64,000 nucleotides of DNA from Incurvaria masculella (lineage: Eukaryota > Arthropoda > Insecta > Lepidoptera > Incurvariidae). Shown here in pieces: positions 23,852 to 35,507 of the stretch (position 1 is its first letter; every line of letters starts with the position of its first letter). The position numbers were made by a program, and so were the translations under genes. Under the pieces are notes generated by a model that made no database searches, was not told the DNA's origin, and was given only the letters and a program-made list of their open reading frames with translations. The stretch covers positions 18,085,595 through 18,149,594 of the forward strand of contig OX335644.1 in NCBI GenBank assembly GCA_946894095.1, given 5' to 3'.

Positions 23852-24187
23852 ATGGCAGTTCCAATCTGGACCGCGGCTTTGATATCGGTGGCGATAACGC
23901 ACACGTGCCTCTGTGGGGCGACACGCAGCGAAGATCTCGCCGGGTCCGCGACTAAAGGTGTGGGTTTCAACACGAGACTGCTTGGAGTGATCCGAGGACC
24001 GGTCCAAGCGAGAATGTATGGAGAAAGTTACGATTACAAGGAAACGAAGCGCGATGAGTTCGGGGCGGGAAGTGTTGAGAACAGGCGAAGAGGGGCCAGG
24101 ATACGAAGGGACGTGATGGGTTCCGGGTGTCCTATGGGGCGTAAAAGGTTCCACGGGATATGTGTGCCGGTCGGCTTTCATAAGTAA
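23852..24187 (+). CDS. Stress-responsive peptide (SRP)-like cytokine precursor, ENF/GBP family
   Basis: Predicted 111-residue secreted precursor. Seen: a start Met followed by a hydrophobic signal-peptide core (about residues 1-22, ending near CLCG); a polar, basic middle; a cluster of dibasic and tribasic sites (RRR, RIRR); and a C-terminal peptide of about 25 residues with just two cysteines, in the pattern CPxGRxRxxGICVP. Known: lepidopteran growth-blocking peptide (ENF) cytokines are released from the C-terminus of a precursor and share C-x2-G-x(4-6)-G-x-C. Spodoptera SRP carries the same CPxGRxRxxGICVP core. Inferred: cleavage after RIRR gives a haemolymph cytokine with one disulfide, active in stress and immune signalling. 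The frame is open further upstream (from 23663), but that Met would lie 5' of the likely transcription start; this Met gives the signal peptide. The stop overlaps a perfect donor-like GTAAGTG, so a spliced variant is possible. Confidence 0.78.
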   Translation: MAVPIWTAALISVAITHTCLCGATRSEDLAGSATKGVGFNTRLLGVIRGPVQARMYGESYDYKETKRDEFGAGSVENRRRGARIRRDVMGSGCPMGRKRFHGICVPVGFHK

Positions 24188-24261
24188 GTGTAAGTTGAAT
24201 CCGATTTATTTATTCATCCCGTTATTATCTTTGTGAACGTTTCGTTCAGTGTTACTACTTG

Positions 24262-24267
24262 AATAAA
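24262..24267 (+). terminator. Candidate poly(A) signal of the SRP-like gene
   Basis: AATAAA lies 75 bases after the stop codon. A 5'-truncated SINE begins directly after it, so the 3' end of this gene sits against an insertion. Confidence 0.4.
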
Positions 24268-24432
24268 CGGTGGTCGAAGCGGCAATAAAAAATTGTCCGT
24301 GTTTTCCATCCAGTTCAACGTAGCCGAGCAATATAAGGAAGGTCCTGGCATGGCACCTAGTTCCCATGTGGTGTGTTAGGCTAAAATCTGACGGTCAGTT
24401 CGGTATTAGCTATCCATGTCCAGTTACATAAA
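24268..24432 (+). mobile_element. SINE, 5'-truncated, abutting the SRP-like gene
   Basis: Starts mid-body at GGTGGTCGAAGCGGCAATAA and runs to the shared tail ending CATGTCCAGTTACATAAAAA. It follows the candidate poly(A) signal directly. Confidence 0.75.
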
Positions 24433-25209
24433 AAAAAAGCTACAGTGGAAAAGGGACTTTTGTTGTTTTGCCTCGAACAGTGGTGAAAATAGGAAAAAAA
24501 TTGATTGTCATTGCCGACCGTACCGGTACAATTACGTAACTGTTGCCACACTTAAAACGCACTACATTTTTCAGTTCAGTATTTCTTAACGTTTGGCGAA
24601 AAAAGATGACACATAAAAATGATTGTTTGTCCTGGAAACCATTTTGTATCCCTTTAAAATAATTCAGTGAACAGACTAGACCTTAAAGCTTCATCAAAAA
24701 GACTTCTTCTCAGTGAACAAATACATTATTAATACTTGTGTATGATTTTTGTGAATGAGTAATAATTTTAATAAATAAATATATTGATGAATAGTTAGTT
24801 TATATATTATATTATTTGTGATTCGTTTTAACTACTACTTTATTCAAGGGTTAAGGATTTGTCTTTAAACTATATTTGATTGTTCATTTACTTAATCAGT
24901 GAGCTTATATTGATTGCATCTGATTGACCTGGTTTTCCTGCAAAATCGTTCGGACCACTCGCAGTGCTATGTTATGCTCTAGCTAGTGTATGGGAAATCC
25001 CAACATTATTGGTCTTACTTGCCTTATGAAATGCCACCGTTATTCGGTCTATTCCTAGGTTTAACGATATGATGTTTACCTACTCTGATAAATCCTTCCA
25101 AATAGTCTACCGTTATGTCTTCTATTCACTAGACATTTAATAAATAAACATTATTTAGTATTTTTTTTAATATAATTTTGTTGAACGACAGCAAAATTAT
25201 ATCTATCTT

Positions 25210-25410
25210 TTTAGGGTTCCGCACCCAGAGGATGCCAACGGAACCCTATAACAAAGCCTCCGCTGTTCGTCCGCCCGTCTGTTACAGGGCTGTATCTCTT
25301 GAACAGTAATAGGTAGATAGTAGATTTTTTCACAGAATGTGTATTTCTATTGCCGCTATAACAAGAAATTGAAAATAAAAATTATATTGAAATTAAAGGT
25401 TAGAAGGTAA
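25210..25410 (+). repeat. GGGTTCCG-family repeat, partial
   Basis: GGGTTCCGCACCCAGAGGATG, AAGCCTCCGCTGTTCGTCC, TTACAGGGCTGTATCTC and TGCCGCTATAACAAGAAAT. The CACTTGGCCGG end is missing. Confidence 0.65.
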
Positions 25411-25717
25411 TGCCCAGGGGCATCAAGGAATAAACGAGGCGGGCAAAGAATGAAAATATTGCTCCGTTGCTGCAATCATATTAGTAGGGATTGTAATATG
25501 CGTTTGAGCAGCTAGTTGATCTGGCAGTGACCTCGTTTATAACGTGTTCTTAAAAGACACACTCGCCAAAACCTACGCCGGAAAACCCGTGGCCGAGCGA
25601 TTATCGCATTCCGTGCGAGAGTTGTTAGGCATTTGGGTTTTTTAGGAATAACATATCCATATTCCATTCATCACTTAAGGCTTCTACTAGCTTACTCGGC
25701 ATGATCGCAAGATTGGT

Positions 25718-26385
25718 GTAATGTGAGTGGACATGGATGGCCAATACCACACCCACTGTCATGATATTAGCCCAACACACTTCCCGAAGGAATTAGCTGC
25801 CATGTCAGGACCTTCCCTTTATGAGCATGGGTTACATTGAACTGGATGGAAAACACGAACTATGTTCTAATGCTGCTTTGACCAACGTTAGTTCAATGCG
25901 ATAGTACAAACCCAGGCGCGGACTACCACTGAAAAGAAAGGAAGTGAAGTGGCATGCGGTCGATATCGCGTCTCCGCCGCATGGAAAAAGTGGCTATATT
26001 ATATGGGAATCCTGCGGCGCGTCGATGCCACACTGTCAAAAAATCCCCACCGCTCGCAAAAGTGCCCTAAAAATACGTTCGTCAAGTCAGTTACACAGAC
26101 CCTCTAATACGTCTGCGACTATATTTGCATGTGACACGTACGTTTAAGATGGGTTGGTAGTTTTTGAAAATTGGAGATATAGAGTCTAATATCTCCATGG
26201 TCTAATAGGCGCGCTAGATGTCTGGAACGCAGGATGGTTGGAACGAAATGCACTTATTCGTAACGAAATGCACTTATCAAACTCAGAAAGAGAAAGAAAG
26301 TAGTGCTTGAACGGGGCGGGGATTTGAACCCAGACCTCTGGCATGGAAGGCAAGTCCACCCGCCCCTGAGCCACGAGCCCGAAGA
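25718..26385 (-). mobile_element. tRNA-head SINE split by a family-D repeat
   Basis: Tail and body at 25718-25925, head at 26240-26385 (AGGGGCGGG..GGATTTGAACCCAGACCTC region). In between, 25940-26180 is a family-D repeat with CGTTCGTCAAGTCAGTTAC. A second nested insertion. Confidence 0.6.
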
Positions 26386-26399
26386 CCGTATATCGGTGC

Positions 26400-28600
26400 T
26401 CGAGAGCCAGAAATGGCACCCATGATGATGTTAGTTTGTGTTTCGTCCCACTCTATCATTGCCTAATCTTTCCATTCGACCCTCTTGAAACCACTTTTAA
26501 CGTTTGTGTATTTCACCCCCAGACCCCCGTGGGGGCACGCCGCTGGAGCGTCACGCACCAACCGTCAACACAATTAAGAAGACTGGCAGCACACGACGCC
26601 CGTCCGCCGTCCCGGATATGAGGAAAACGGCGCGAAAATATCCTTCGGACTTCCACGAAACGTGTATGCAGTTTTCTGGATAACAATCGCTCATTGTTAA
26701 GATATTATGAACTGCATCGTACTAGGTGTGCACGTTCGGTTATTGTTATGTGTAATTTATTGTATTTTAAGTGTTAGTAGTCAAGGCTAGTTTATTTGTC
26801 TTCTTAATTTATATGTTAGCTACTACTACTACCGATGAGTATAAGTAGATGTTTGAATGTAACATTATTATTATTAGGTGTACACCTAAAATGTTAGTGA
26901 CTTTTCTACCGGTGATCAAAGACATTATATCATTTTACTTAATTAACTCCACGCCCTCAAATTTACCATAGCAATAACAACATTGAATGTGATGATATAA
27001 ATAGATAGATTATGGAGATGGCATTCTAAGCGAAATTAATATATAAGGACGATAATTGGGATGAATTGTTATAAAGCACATTCTCAGAATTATAATGTTA
27101 ATTCAATGTGAGTTTCCTAGATTGGCAACACTGTACATCAAATAGATGCCCATGAGAGCGCGCTTTCAAAATGCCATATTTTAGTTTGCAATAACACATT
27201 TGGAACGTGAATATGCAATAAATTGTTATTAATGTTGAACAATTGAATAATTTACATTGTTACGCTGTCGTTAAGACTTATTTTTGGTATTTTAAGCCAT
27301 ATTGAGCTCTCAAATTTACAGTAAGGTCAACACAGAAAACTCAGTTGGAACCACCTTTACTGACTTATAAAATGGAGATATGGTTAAATAGACCCTTAAC
27401 ACGTACATATGCTCTCTATATTATGTACTAGTAAAAAGCAAATGCGCGAAGGATCCAGCAACACAACTGATTTTTTTGTGCTGGATCCAATATGTCCAAA
27501 ATAAATGTTAATTTTCCGGAGTTTTATTAGTACGAAATAATGCAATTCTTGATTATTTTCTAAATTAATTAATTAAATAAATCTTCTATGTTTAAATAAC
27601 CATAATTAGACATAAAAAATGACTGATATTGCGTTATCTGGTGCAGAGTGTGTTGAAAATCTCTGTGATTTACAAATATTTTTAAGGAAAACAGCTGCAA
27701 TATTTTGTAGCTACATTATTAGTAAGAGTGAGTATGTATTTAAAAATAACCCTGCGGCAACTTAAATAAGAATGAAATGAAAGTGTTGTATTATGTTATA
27801 TTGGTGTTGGAACCAATGTGATAGTTTTCATCTAAGGCAGCTTTTTTGACCACTTTGAAAGAGGAAAAAAGTGTTTTAAAATGGTCAACCAAGCTTTATA
27901 ATTTATAAGTGTAATAATTTATTGTGATATATAGGGTTTTGAATGATTTTGGGGTTGATTACGGCTATGCGTTAATTCTTTCTTCCAAAGTAACGAAGAA
28001 TTGAACTGGTATTTTGTTTAATTTGACAAGTTACATCACATATTTCATAGTTTGATAAATAAAAGAAAATGTACTTAATTATTAAAAGTAGGTATTTTTA
28101 AAAATCAAAGAAAGCAACATTTATAACAGGGTCATCCGTTTTATTCTTGAGATTTTGTTTAATAATCCTATTTTAACTAAGGGAGCATTTTATTTTAATT
28201 CCTATTCTTAATGTTTATATTTATTATATTTATTTCAAAACAAGGATTCTATGATGAAAAGTCAGGCAAAATATCATATTAAATAAGAATAAAATTAAAT
28301 AAATGCCAAATTAAAATATTGGTTATGAAAAACATTTTTCCCATTTATTTAATTATTTATTTATTCATTTACTTATTTAGTTGTTTTCACCGTATTGGTT
28401 CTGTAGGCAGACATAAAATTAAAATATTAATATATTATAATTGGCACCTGGTCTATTCACCACGAAATCATTTGATTCATTTGAGTATTCTAGACAAAGT
28501 ACATATTAGAGTTAAGTTTTAATTAATGTATGCTCTTTTAGCTGTATCTCTACATTTACTATTATTTCAAAGTATGTTGTGATGCTAATTATTTAATAAC
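26400..28600. other. AT-rich spacer, no gene seen
   Basis: No splice-bounded coding stretch or known repeat recognised. 26520-26640 is briefly GC-rich, with no frame I recognise. Confidence 0.6.
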
Positions 28601-28603
28601 GGT

Positions 28604-28800
28604 TTGATAACGGCGAATGCCGAAATATTACTGCTGTTTACGATATCTATGTTATGTTTCAGGATCGGCGCCCGATTCCCGATCCTGCACTCCCTGCACC
28701 CCATTGCAGCTCCAGGGGCGCGGCTCGCGCCATCCGATCCGCATAGAGACGGCGGCGCGGGACACAAGAGGGGGCGTTCAGCTACATACAACCAGATTAG
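28604..28800 (+). other. GC-rich island, possible exon
   Basis: In AT-rich surroundings, TATGTTATGTTTCAG (ends 28661) looks like an acceptor. About 130 bases of GC-rich sequence follow, open in two frames (for example HSLHPIAAPGARLAPSDPHR). I do not recognise the product. It is flanked by a direct repeat (see findings). Confidence 0.2.
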
Positions 28801-29261
28801 CTGTTTTTCTTATTTATTCATTAACTTATTTATTTGTTTTCACCGTATTGGTTCTGTAGGAAGACATAATATTAATAACAACGATTGTTGTTTTTGTGTT
28901 TGTTGTAGAGACAGCACCATAACCACTAATTATTTAATGTCATGATATGCGTGCATGTCGATTGTTGTATGAGTCATTAGTTTGTAAGCGCGTTTGCGAT
29001 GGAATGAATCGAAACCATAGACATTTGAAAAATTCAAGAGTCGATTCTGCTGTATTGATGAGTCGAAATAGGTTTTCAGCTCGATAACCGCATTACCTCT
29101 TCTTGTTAAAATTGGAGAAAATAAAATCATATAATATTTTTTTTACTTTTGTTTTATTTATTTTTGTAAGTCTGAACGCAAGACACGACAATTAATATTA
29201 TCCATATCCTCATATTTTTACCAGGACAAAAAAAGTTTTTTTTTTCTTAAAGTGAAGTGAA

Positions 29262-29352
29262 AGTGACATTGATTAACCTAGATCACACGTGGTGTGTGTT
29301 AGGCTATTGTCATGCCAGTAGGTGTGATATTAGCCATCCATGTCCAGGTACA
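29262..29352 (+). mobile_element. SINE tail fragment
   Basis: CACGTGGTGTGTGTTAGGCT, then GATATTAGCCATCCATGTCC. Only the last 90 bases remain. Confidence 0.65.
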
Positions 29353-30049
29353 AACAACGGTTCCCACGATCTTACTTAACATTAGATTATTTTTACAATG
29401 AATTAATGAAATACTTTGTATGAAAAGTCCATTTTTTTTCAAAAAAGAAGAAACAATTACTTTATTTTTATTTACAATCAGAACTCGTGTCACATCAGAG
29501 TCGTAAACTGTGAGCCAAAAAGACCAACATATCTATGTGGCCTGATTATCACATATTCCGTGTGTTTTTTTTTTCTTTATTTATTATTCTTGATAGGTCA
29601 AGCGCCTTGAAACGAATGAAGGCATATATTTTTATATGCATAATATGTTTTTAATAACAAGTTGACAGAAACAAAATATAGAAAGAAAATTAAAACATTT
29701 TCGTCAGAAAGACACACACCTTACCCACTAAATTTAAATTTCCAACTAATAGACAGATATTAACTCGAAATCATTATATGGTACTTGCAACGGCCAACTT
29801 AGAACTATACTTTTTTACTAGAAAGTATCTTTCTTTATTGAGTAAGTATTATAAAATACATATATATAAACAGACCTTCTATCAAACACTTCCAGTAACA
29901 TTAGTTTTGTATAAAATAATGAAGAGGTTGCTAGAACGAAACAATACTTTCACTTTATCAAACAAAAAACCTATCTACATTCTCTTCGAATTGTTTAGTT
30001 AAATCAATTCATGAATTGCTTATTTCGATTATGTGTCTCGATTAAACCC

Positions 30050-31400
30050 AGCGATATATGTAGCATCACTAATTGCCGCGCGGTGTGGGCACGTGACAAC
30101 GTAGGGCGGAATATTCATGACGAGTTCACAGCGGCACCGCTCGCCGCCCACGGCTCTACCTGTAGCGCCCGGCTCGGGTGCGCCGCCGCCGCCGCCGCCC
30201 GCCCGCCCACAGCCGCGGCCAACTCGCCCACGGAAAACAACCTGTTACGTTCACTCCTCTCACTTAGCATCCCTTCATCTAAATCTTATTACTATCGACG
30301 AACACCACAACATGTGTTATTAAAAAAATATGGACGTACCCTTCGCATGACCCGAAGAGAAAACGATGAAGTCTTCATGTTTATTTTTGACCTTCAACTT
30401 CCACTCGATCCCGAGACGTCCTCGTTCCTCGGAGGACGAACAGTGCTGCACTTAATCTCCGAACTGAATTAAGAGTCAGTGGATTTAGCGAATCCTGTAT
30501 ATTTTTTACAAAAAAACTAGTTTTGTTAGGACTAAAAACTTACGTTTAGTTTAGGTAAATAGAAACTTCGAGCGAACACGCGAATCGGTTTTCATAAGAC
30601 TGGGGCCAATATATTTTAATAAAACCTTAATTTAGGGGAGGGTCGGACGGCAGAGGCTGCGGCGCGAGCAGTCGGAGCGCTACTGAAGGGATGTGCGCTC
30701 CTGAAACTCCGTCACTCCAATCCATGTCGAAGGCTTTCGACGAGAGGGACAAAAGTCCTCGCATCGGAAATCCGAAAGAGATATCACCCTTAACTGCTAA
30801 GCAGAAAGTCCATTCTCGAGTGTAACGTTCGTCTTAGCTTTTTTAAAAATTAACAAGGGAGAGTCGGCTCTATTTTAAATACGTTACGTTACAATTTAGC
30901 TTATATTACAATGATTAATGTTAGGTCAAGGATAAAGGCGATGCATCTCTCTCTGGAGTTCGAAACGGGGAGACGGCGGCCGGCTCTATCGAGACACTCT
31001 CGAACTCACTCCTTGGCTCCGCTTCAGCGAGCATCGCCGGTGCTAAGCGAGCCAAGGGGAACGTGAACGCGCATAGAAACAAACCCGCACTTCCAGACCC
31101 TGTGTGTGCGGGTGATCACGTGCTTCGACAAATGACGACACGTCTGCTGGGTTGGTTTTCGTGGCGGGGTAGAGAGTGGAGGTTCGGGATGGGCTGGGTG
31201 TTCGTTATGTCGACTGTAGTTTTCCACTGGGCGTCCCAGGGGGTGCCAGGCGACGCTTATCATGTTATCTGGGCGGCGGGGCGCGGCGGGGCGCGGCGGG
31301 GCGCAGCGGGGCGCGGCGGGGCGAGGCGGGGCGCGGCGTGCTGAGCCGACGACACGGCGCGGTGCCCCGGGGGAGCAGCGAACGCGCCTCGCTGTTCAAT
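30050..31400. promoter_or_regulatory. GC-rich, CpG-dense island, possible promoter
   Basis: A 1.3-kb region far richer in GC than its flanks. It includes CCGCCGCCGCCGCCG runs, a CCAAT-like and AT-rich block (30605-30630), the small ORF at 30691, and a (GGGGCGCGGC)n tandem of about seven units at 31268-31342. The frames covering 30011-30472 are low-complexity Ala/Pro and not convincing. Confidence 0.3.
30691..30825 (+). CDS. Small ORF in GC-rich promoter-like island
   Basis: A 44-codon frame, strongly hydrophilic (AFDERDKSPRIGNPKEISPL in its middle). It lies about 65 bases after a TATTTTAATAAAA motif within a GC-rich stretch. I do not recognise the protein. It could be a first coding exon, an upstream ORF in a 5' UTR, or chance. 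An internal Met at 30724 is an alternative start. Confidence 0.2.
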   Translation: MCAPETPSLQSMSKAFDERDKSPRIGNPKEISPLTAKQKVHSRV

Positions 31401-31421
31401 TACAAGTTCCTATTTATTATA

Positions 31422-31515
31422 AAACTAGCTGAGCTTCCCGGCTCCGTATGGGTGGATTTCTTTTGGAAATTTGCGGATCCCGGTAAAAGAGCTCGAATGT
31501 ACACAGAGTTTTAGC
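31422..31515 (-). mobile_element. Helitron 3' end, minus strand
   Basis: ACTAGCTGAGCTTCCCGGCT read in reverse ends with a GC hairpin, a short spacer and CTAG(T), like the copies at 38223 and 60954. Confidence 0.5.
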
Positions 31516-32202
31516 AATATAGATCTCGTCATATACGTTTGATATGAGACATATTTTAGGTAATCATTAAAAATGTAGCTGTAGCATTGGCTGATCTCAA
31601 CAAAATATTTTACGTGTAACGTGATATATGCGATTGGATTGTTCTCAGATCCACATTTATTTTTTGTTGTAGGTTTAATTTTAAGTTTAGATTAAATATT
31701 TTTAGTTCATTGTACAGTTAAATTAATGTTACATAAACAACACTTATACAAAAAGTATTTTTATTTTCTTTATATATATTTTGTATAGGGATTCCATAGC
31801 TTTCCCGCTTTCCGCTCCAAGATTGGAGGTTAGCGTCCTGTGCAGCCTTAAATCGATTTTACTTACGAATTATATTCTTAGGATCAACAAGCATATGCCT
31901 CAATACATACAGTACGGTACGTCTCTTTACATTATATTCTAGCAAATATCTTCTAATTTTCTGTATTCATCACTTGAACGAGTGTCCTAGAAATATCACT
32001 GGAGTTCTGAGATATTAGAGGCAATTTCTGCTAAGTAAGTTTATATGTGAGTTATTTCAAAATTCTGAAACTTTGAACACACTTTGCATTTCAGATGTGA
32101 ACTTGCAACAAAAATTTGTTAATGCAAATTCTAGATTATTATACAAATATACATATAGTATTATTAAAGTTGAAGTTTACAAAATCAGCTTCTTTTTATA
32201 TG

Positions 32203-32567
32203 TAACTGGCCATGGATGGCTAATAGCAAACTGAACGTCAGATATTAGCCTAACACACCACATCTGAGCTAGGTGCCATGCCAGTAGCCTTCCTTATATT
32301 GCTCGGACACATTGAACTGGTTGAAAAACACGGACAATTTTCATTGCCGCTTCGACCATCGTTTTTTCAATGCGATGGTACCAACCCGAGCGGTATTAAC
32401 CCTACCACCTAGCAAGTAAGTAAGGGAACCTACAGTTTTACGTGGAATCCGAACCACGGCCAGCTTCAACGGCTGGTCACCCATCCAGAACCCAACAGCG
32501 CTCGGAGGCGCTTACCCAGCTTATCTAATCGCAAGGCGTCGCACCACTGGGCTACCGTGGCTGAAAA
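32203..32567 (-). mobile_element. SINE with 5S-like head, variant, minus strand
   Basis: Shared tail and body (GGACAATTTTCATTGCCGCT) up to 32400. The head, read in reverse, contains GGTAGCCCAGTGGTGCGACG and GGTTCTGGATGGGTGACC, a diverged 5S box C region. Confidence 0.7.
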
Positions 32568-33539
32568 ACGAGACTACGACACAGTTGAATATCTAACAGC
32601 AGCCATAGAAACTACATTAACGCAAATTCGCCAATAGAAAATAACAAAGCGCCGTAAATGTACAATGGCAGTAATTTCGAATATTTACTTTAATATAATA
32701 ATGAAGTAAATCCAGCATTTTATTATTACATTAGACACAAGGTTTTGTTGCAAGATTTACTACATTATAATTTTTTGAATAGGATTTTTTTTAGAAAATG
32801 AAATAGAAATGAATGAATAGAAATAGAAAAATAGAAAAGGAGGGTTGGACTTCCGAGTCGTGCTGATTTTTTTAAAATCTGTGAATGCAGTTTTTCATTT
32901 CTCTAAAATCGATGACCTGGTTAATTAGAAATTTTTTTCCTTATGTGTTATAGTTTCAGAGTTTCCCAATGACCCATAGTAAACTCAGGTGACACGTAAA
33001 AAATGTATAATTAAAATAAATTAATTGATGTAATAATTGGAATTGTAATTTTAAATCAGATGTGGTAAAGTTTAAACATTTTGGAGAAATGGAAAATAAT
33101 GGATCCTCAAAGTGGGCGGTAGACTAAATAAGTTTAAGAACCTCTGGTCTAAACGGTTGGCCCAGCTGCCCCCGTGCTCTTCGGATGTGAGACGATCCAG
33201 CCAAGATCTTTGGGTGCTGGCCGAGGGTCTGAGAATGGGCTACCGTCCAAGGGGGGTCGTCGGCCACATTATTTCCATTATCGTCGTTGTGGCCATTTGT
33301 CACGAACGGGTAGAAAATCAATGTGCTCACTTGTATGATGTTTTCGTGTATTCACCAGAACCAGAATAAACTATCTATATTTTTAGACGAATATCTATCT
33401 CTGAACGGATAGACTAGAACGGGATAATTGTATTAATAGCAATCACAGATAAACAAGTCTTGCCTCTGCTCTTGATGCTCGCTCAATTGTAAACAAATAG
33501 TGGATTCAAAATGTTCACATTTTTAATGCATTGATTTTT

Positions 33540-33712
33540 TAGGGGTCAGTAGTCAACACGGAACCCTTATAGTTTCGCCATGTCTGTCTGTCTTTCCGCG
33601 ATTCATCTCAGATACTATTGGTACTAAAAAGCGGCGATAAAGTTGTGATTTTAAAAAAAACAAATGGTTATTGTACCTCGATACGTGTATGGGAGGTACC
33701 CTAAAAACGGTT
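33540..33712 (+). repeat. GGGTTCCG-like repeat, decayed
   Basis: CGGAACCCTTATAGTTTCGCC, TGTCTGTCTGTC, CTCAGATACTATTGGTACT and GCGGCGATAAAG are a worn version of the family core. Confidence 0.4.
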
Positions 33713-33723
33713 GGTTATATCTA

Positions 33724-34016
33724 CAGGGTTTTGCAACGGCCACTACATACCATTTGGATCATGATTATTGGGAATGATTCTTCTAAATAATTTTTTTATC
33801 AATTTCATTTCAATTTTAATTTCCATACAAATAAAAAATAATATAATGTTCTGTAAGAACATGGGTAATATCACACCTTATGTCATGTCATCAGCCTGAC
33901 CCGCCACTTGGGACCTAACTAGACACTTCAGAGATACATTTTTTCCCCTTTTTTGTCTTGTAAAAACGTGAGGAATTCGCCCCCGAAATTTATGTAGTGG
34001 CCGTTGCAACAGCCTG
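33724..34016. mobile_element. MITE with 26-bp TIRs and TA target duplication
   Basis: Left TIR 33724-33749 and right TIR 33991-34016 share TTGCAACGGCCACTACATA. TA dinucleotides flank both ends (33722 and 34017), as in Tc1/mariner-type insertions. No ORF. Confidence 0.75.
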
Positions 34017-34179
34017 TACATACATGTAATTTAAAAGACAGAATTGTTTGTTTATGGAAGTGGAATATAATTTACACAACTTTCAAGTTTAGATCGACAA
34101 CACCAGGTACCCACTCCTTGAAACACTCGAGAAACACACGCAGGGACACGAATCTGCTGATAGCTAAGTCTTTTTTATG

Positions 34180-34300
34180 TTCCTGGACATGGATGGCTAA
34201 TACCACTCCAACAGTAATTATATAAACCCATCACACCGCATTTCCGTAGGGATTAGGCGCCATGCCAACCTACATTGAACTGGATCGAAAACACCGTCGA
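34180..34300 (-). mobile_element. SINE tail, minus strand
   Basis: CTGGACATGGATGGCTAATA through GGATTAGGCGCCATGCC and TTGAACTGGATCG. Confidence 0.65.
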
Positions 34301-34353
34301 CTTAGGAAGGATTGTAGGGGAAGTTAGCCACGTTTCAGCAAGATTACTCTGAC

Positions 34354-34507
34354 GGTAGCGCCGGTCAGTCAGTTGGCTTACGAATTCGGGACGCACAGCA
34401 TCAAATGCTCGTTGCACTAAATGACTGTGCACATTTTACGTTTCGTTGGAGCTCGAGAACACCAGGCGTGAACGAATTTGTAAATGAACTGACTGGCCGG
34501 CGCTACC
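34354..34507. mobile_element. 154-bp MITE with GGTAGCGCCGG TIRs
   Basis: TIRs 34354-34374 and 34487-34507 differ at one of 21 positions (GGTAGCGCCGG.CAGTCAGTT), and weaker pairing extends inward to about 35 bases. No clear target duplication. Confidence 0.75.
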
Positions 34508-34549
34508 TTGTAGTATATGTAATACCACTAATACGAAGCATATTACTTT

Positions 34550-34800
34550 TAAACGGAACCATATTACTAAGCCACCGCTATCCGTCCGTCCGTCTGTCAC
34601 AGGGCTGTATCTCATAAACCATAATAGGGAGGCAGCTTAAATTTTCACAGAGTATGTATTTAATTTGCCGCTATAGCAACAAATAGGTAAAATAAAAAAA
34701 AACAAAATTAAATACAAAAACACGTGATATGTTTGTGTTAAATCTTGTACGATGGTACGGAACCCTTCGTGTGCGAGGCCGACTCGCACTTGTCCGGTAT
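34550..34800 (+). repeat. GGGTTCCG-family repeat
   Basis: AAGCCACCGCTATCCGTCCG, CACAGGGCTGTATCTC, TTGCCGCTATAGCAACAAAT, ending CGACTCGCACTTGTCCGG. Confidence 0.7.
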
Positions 34801-35027
34801 ATTGAATTTATGTTTAGACAATTTTGATGTTATTTTTTAAGACATTTTTTTTTTTTTTACTTTTTAATGACATTAACTACGTATTCCGAATTAATTTTAA
34901 GATATGATAATGTGAAAAATATGTTAGGTATATTATGTTTTATTCTAGATATTCGTTTCAATTTTCTAATGAATTCAAAATGTTGACCAAGTGAAATGTT
35001 AAAAGAAATTAGTTAAACATTTCACTT

Positions 35028-35215
35028 GGAATCCTAACCATGGCCAGCCTCAACAGTTGGACGGTCACCCATACAGAATCCGACCTGTTTTGCATTCGAA
35101 CCGAATGTTTTCTCGATCATCAACCAGCTAATATCGAGGTTTCCGTGATGAGAGGTCATCACTTTGCAGTACCGCAGCATCGCCAATGCTGTTAGTCACC
35201 AACGTAGGCCACTCC
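35028..35215 (-). mobile_element. 5S-like-head SINE fragment, diverged
   Basis: CACTTGGAATCCTAACCATG, GCCAGCCTCAACAGTTGG and GGTCACCCATACAGAATCC are the reverse of the head-body junction of the 5S-type SINE. Confidence 0.45.
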
Positions 35216-35224
35216 GGTGCAGTG

Positions 35225-35370
35225 AACTAATCTGTCACCCACAGCACGTGCTTGGGCGGAGTCGTCACAAGGAAACGTCACGCCGTCCGCGCCGGTGCAG
35301 CACAGAAACTCGGCGACTGTGACTCACCGTCGACTTCGAGTCGCGGGGGATTTTAATTGAGCCGTGAGAA
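35225..35370. other. Short CpG-rich stretch
   Basis: GC-rich block without a convincing frame. Possibly regulatory. Confidence 0.2.
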
Positions 35371-35507
35371 ATCGTACGCTAGGCATGGAGGTGAAGAATT
35401 TCCTCAGCTCCATGACGCTAGGTCATACCGTAATAATATAATATATAGGTGGAGCAGTAATAACTGTCGTAACTTTGCTTTCAAGTTCCTGTGTGTCCTG
35501 ATAAAAA

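Noticed and set aside
30011..30472. 153-codon ORF
   Set aside because: Ala/Pro-rich low-complexity from CCG runs, no domain, mixed AT/GC codon use.
31063..31514. Gly/Arg/Ala-rich ORFs
   Set aside because: Produced by the (GGGGCGCGGC)n tandem at 31268-31342.
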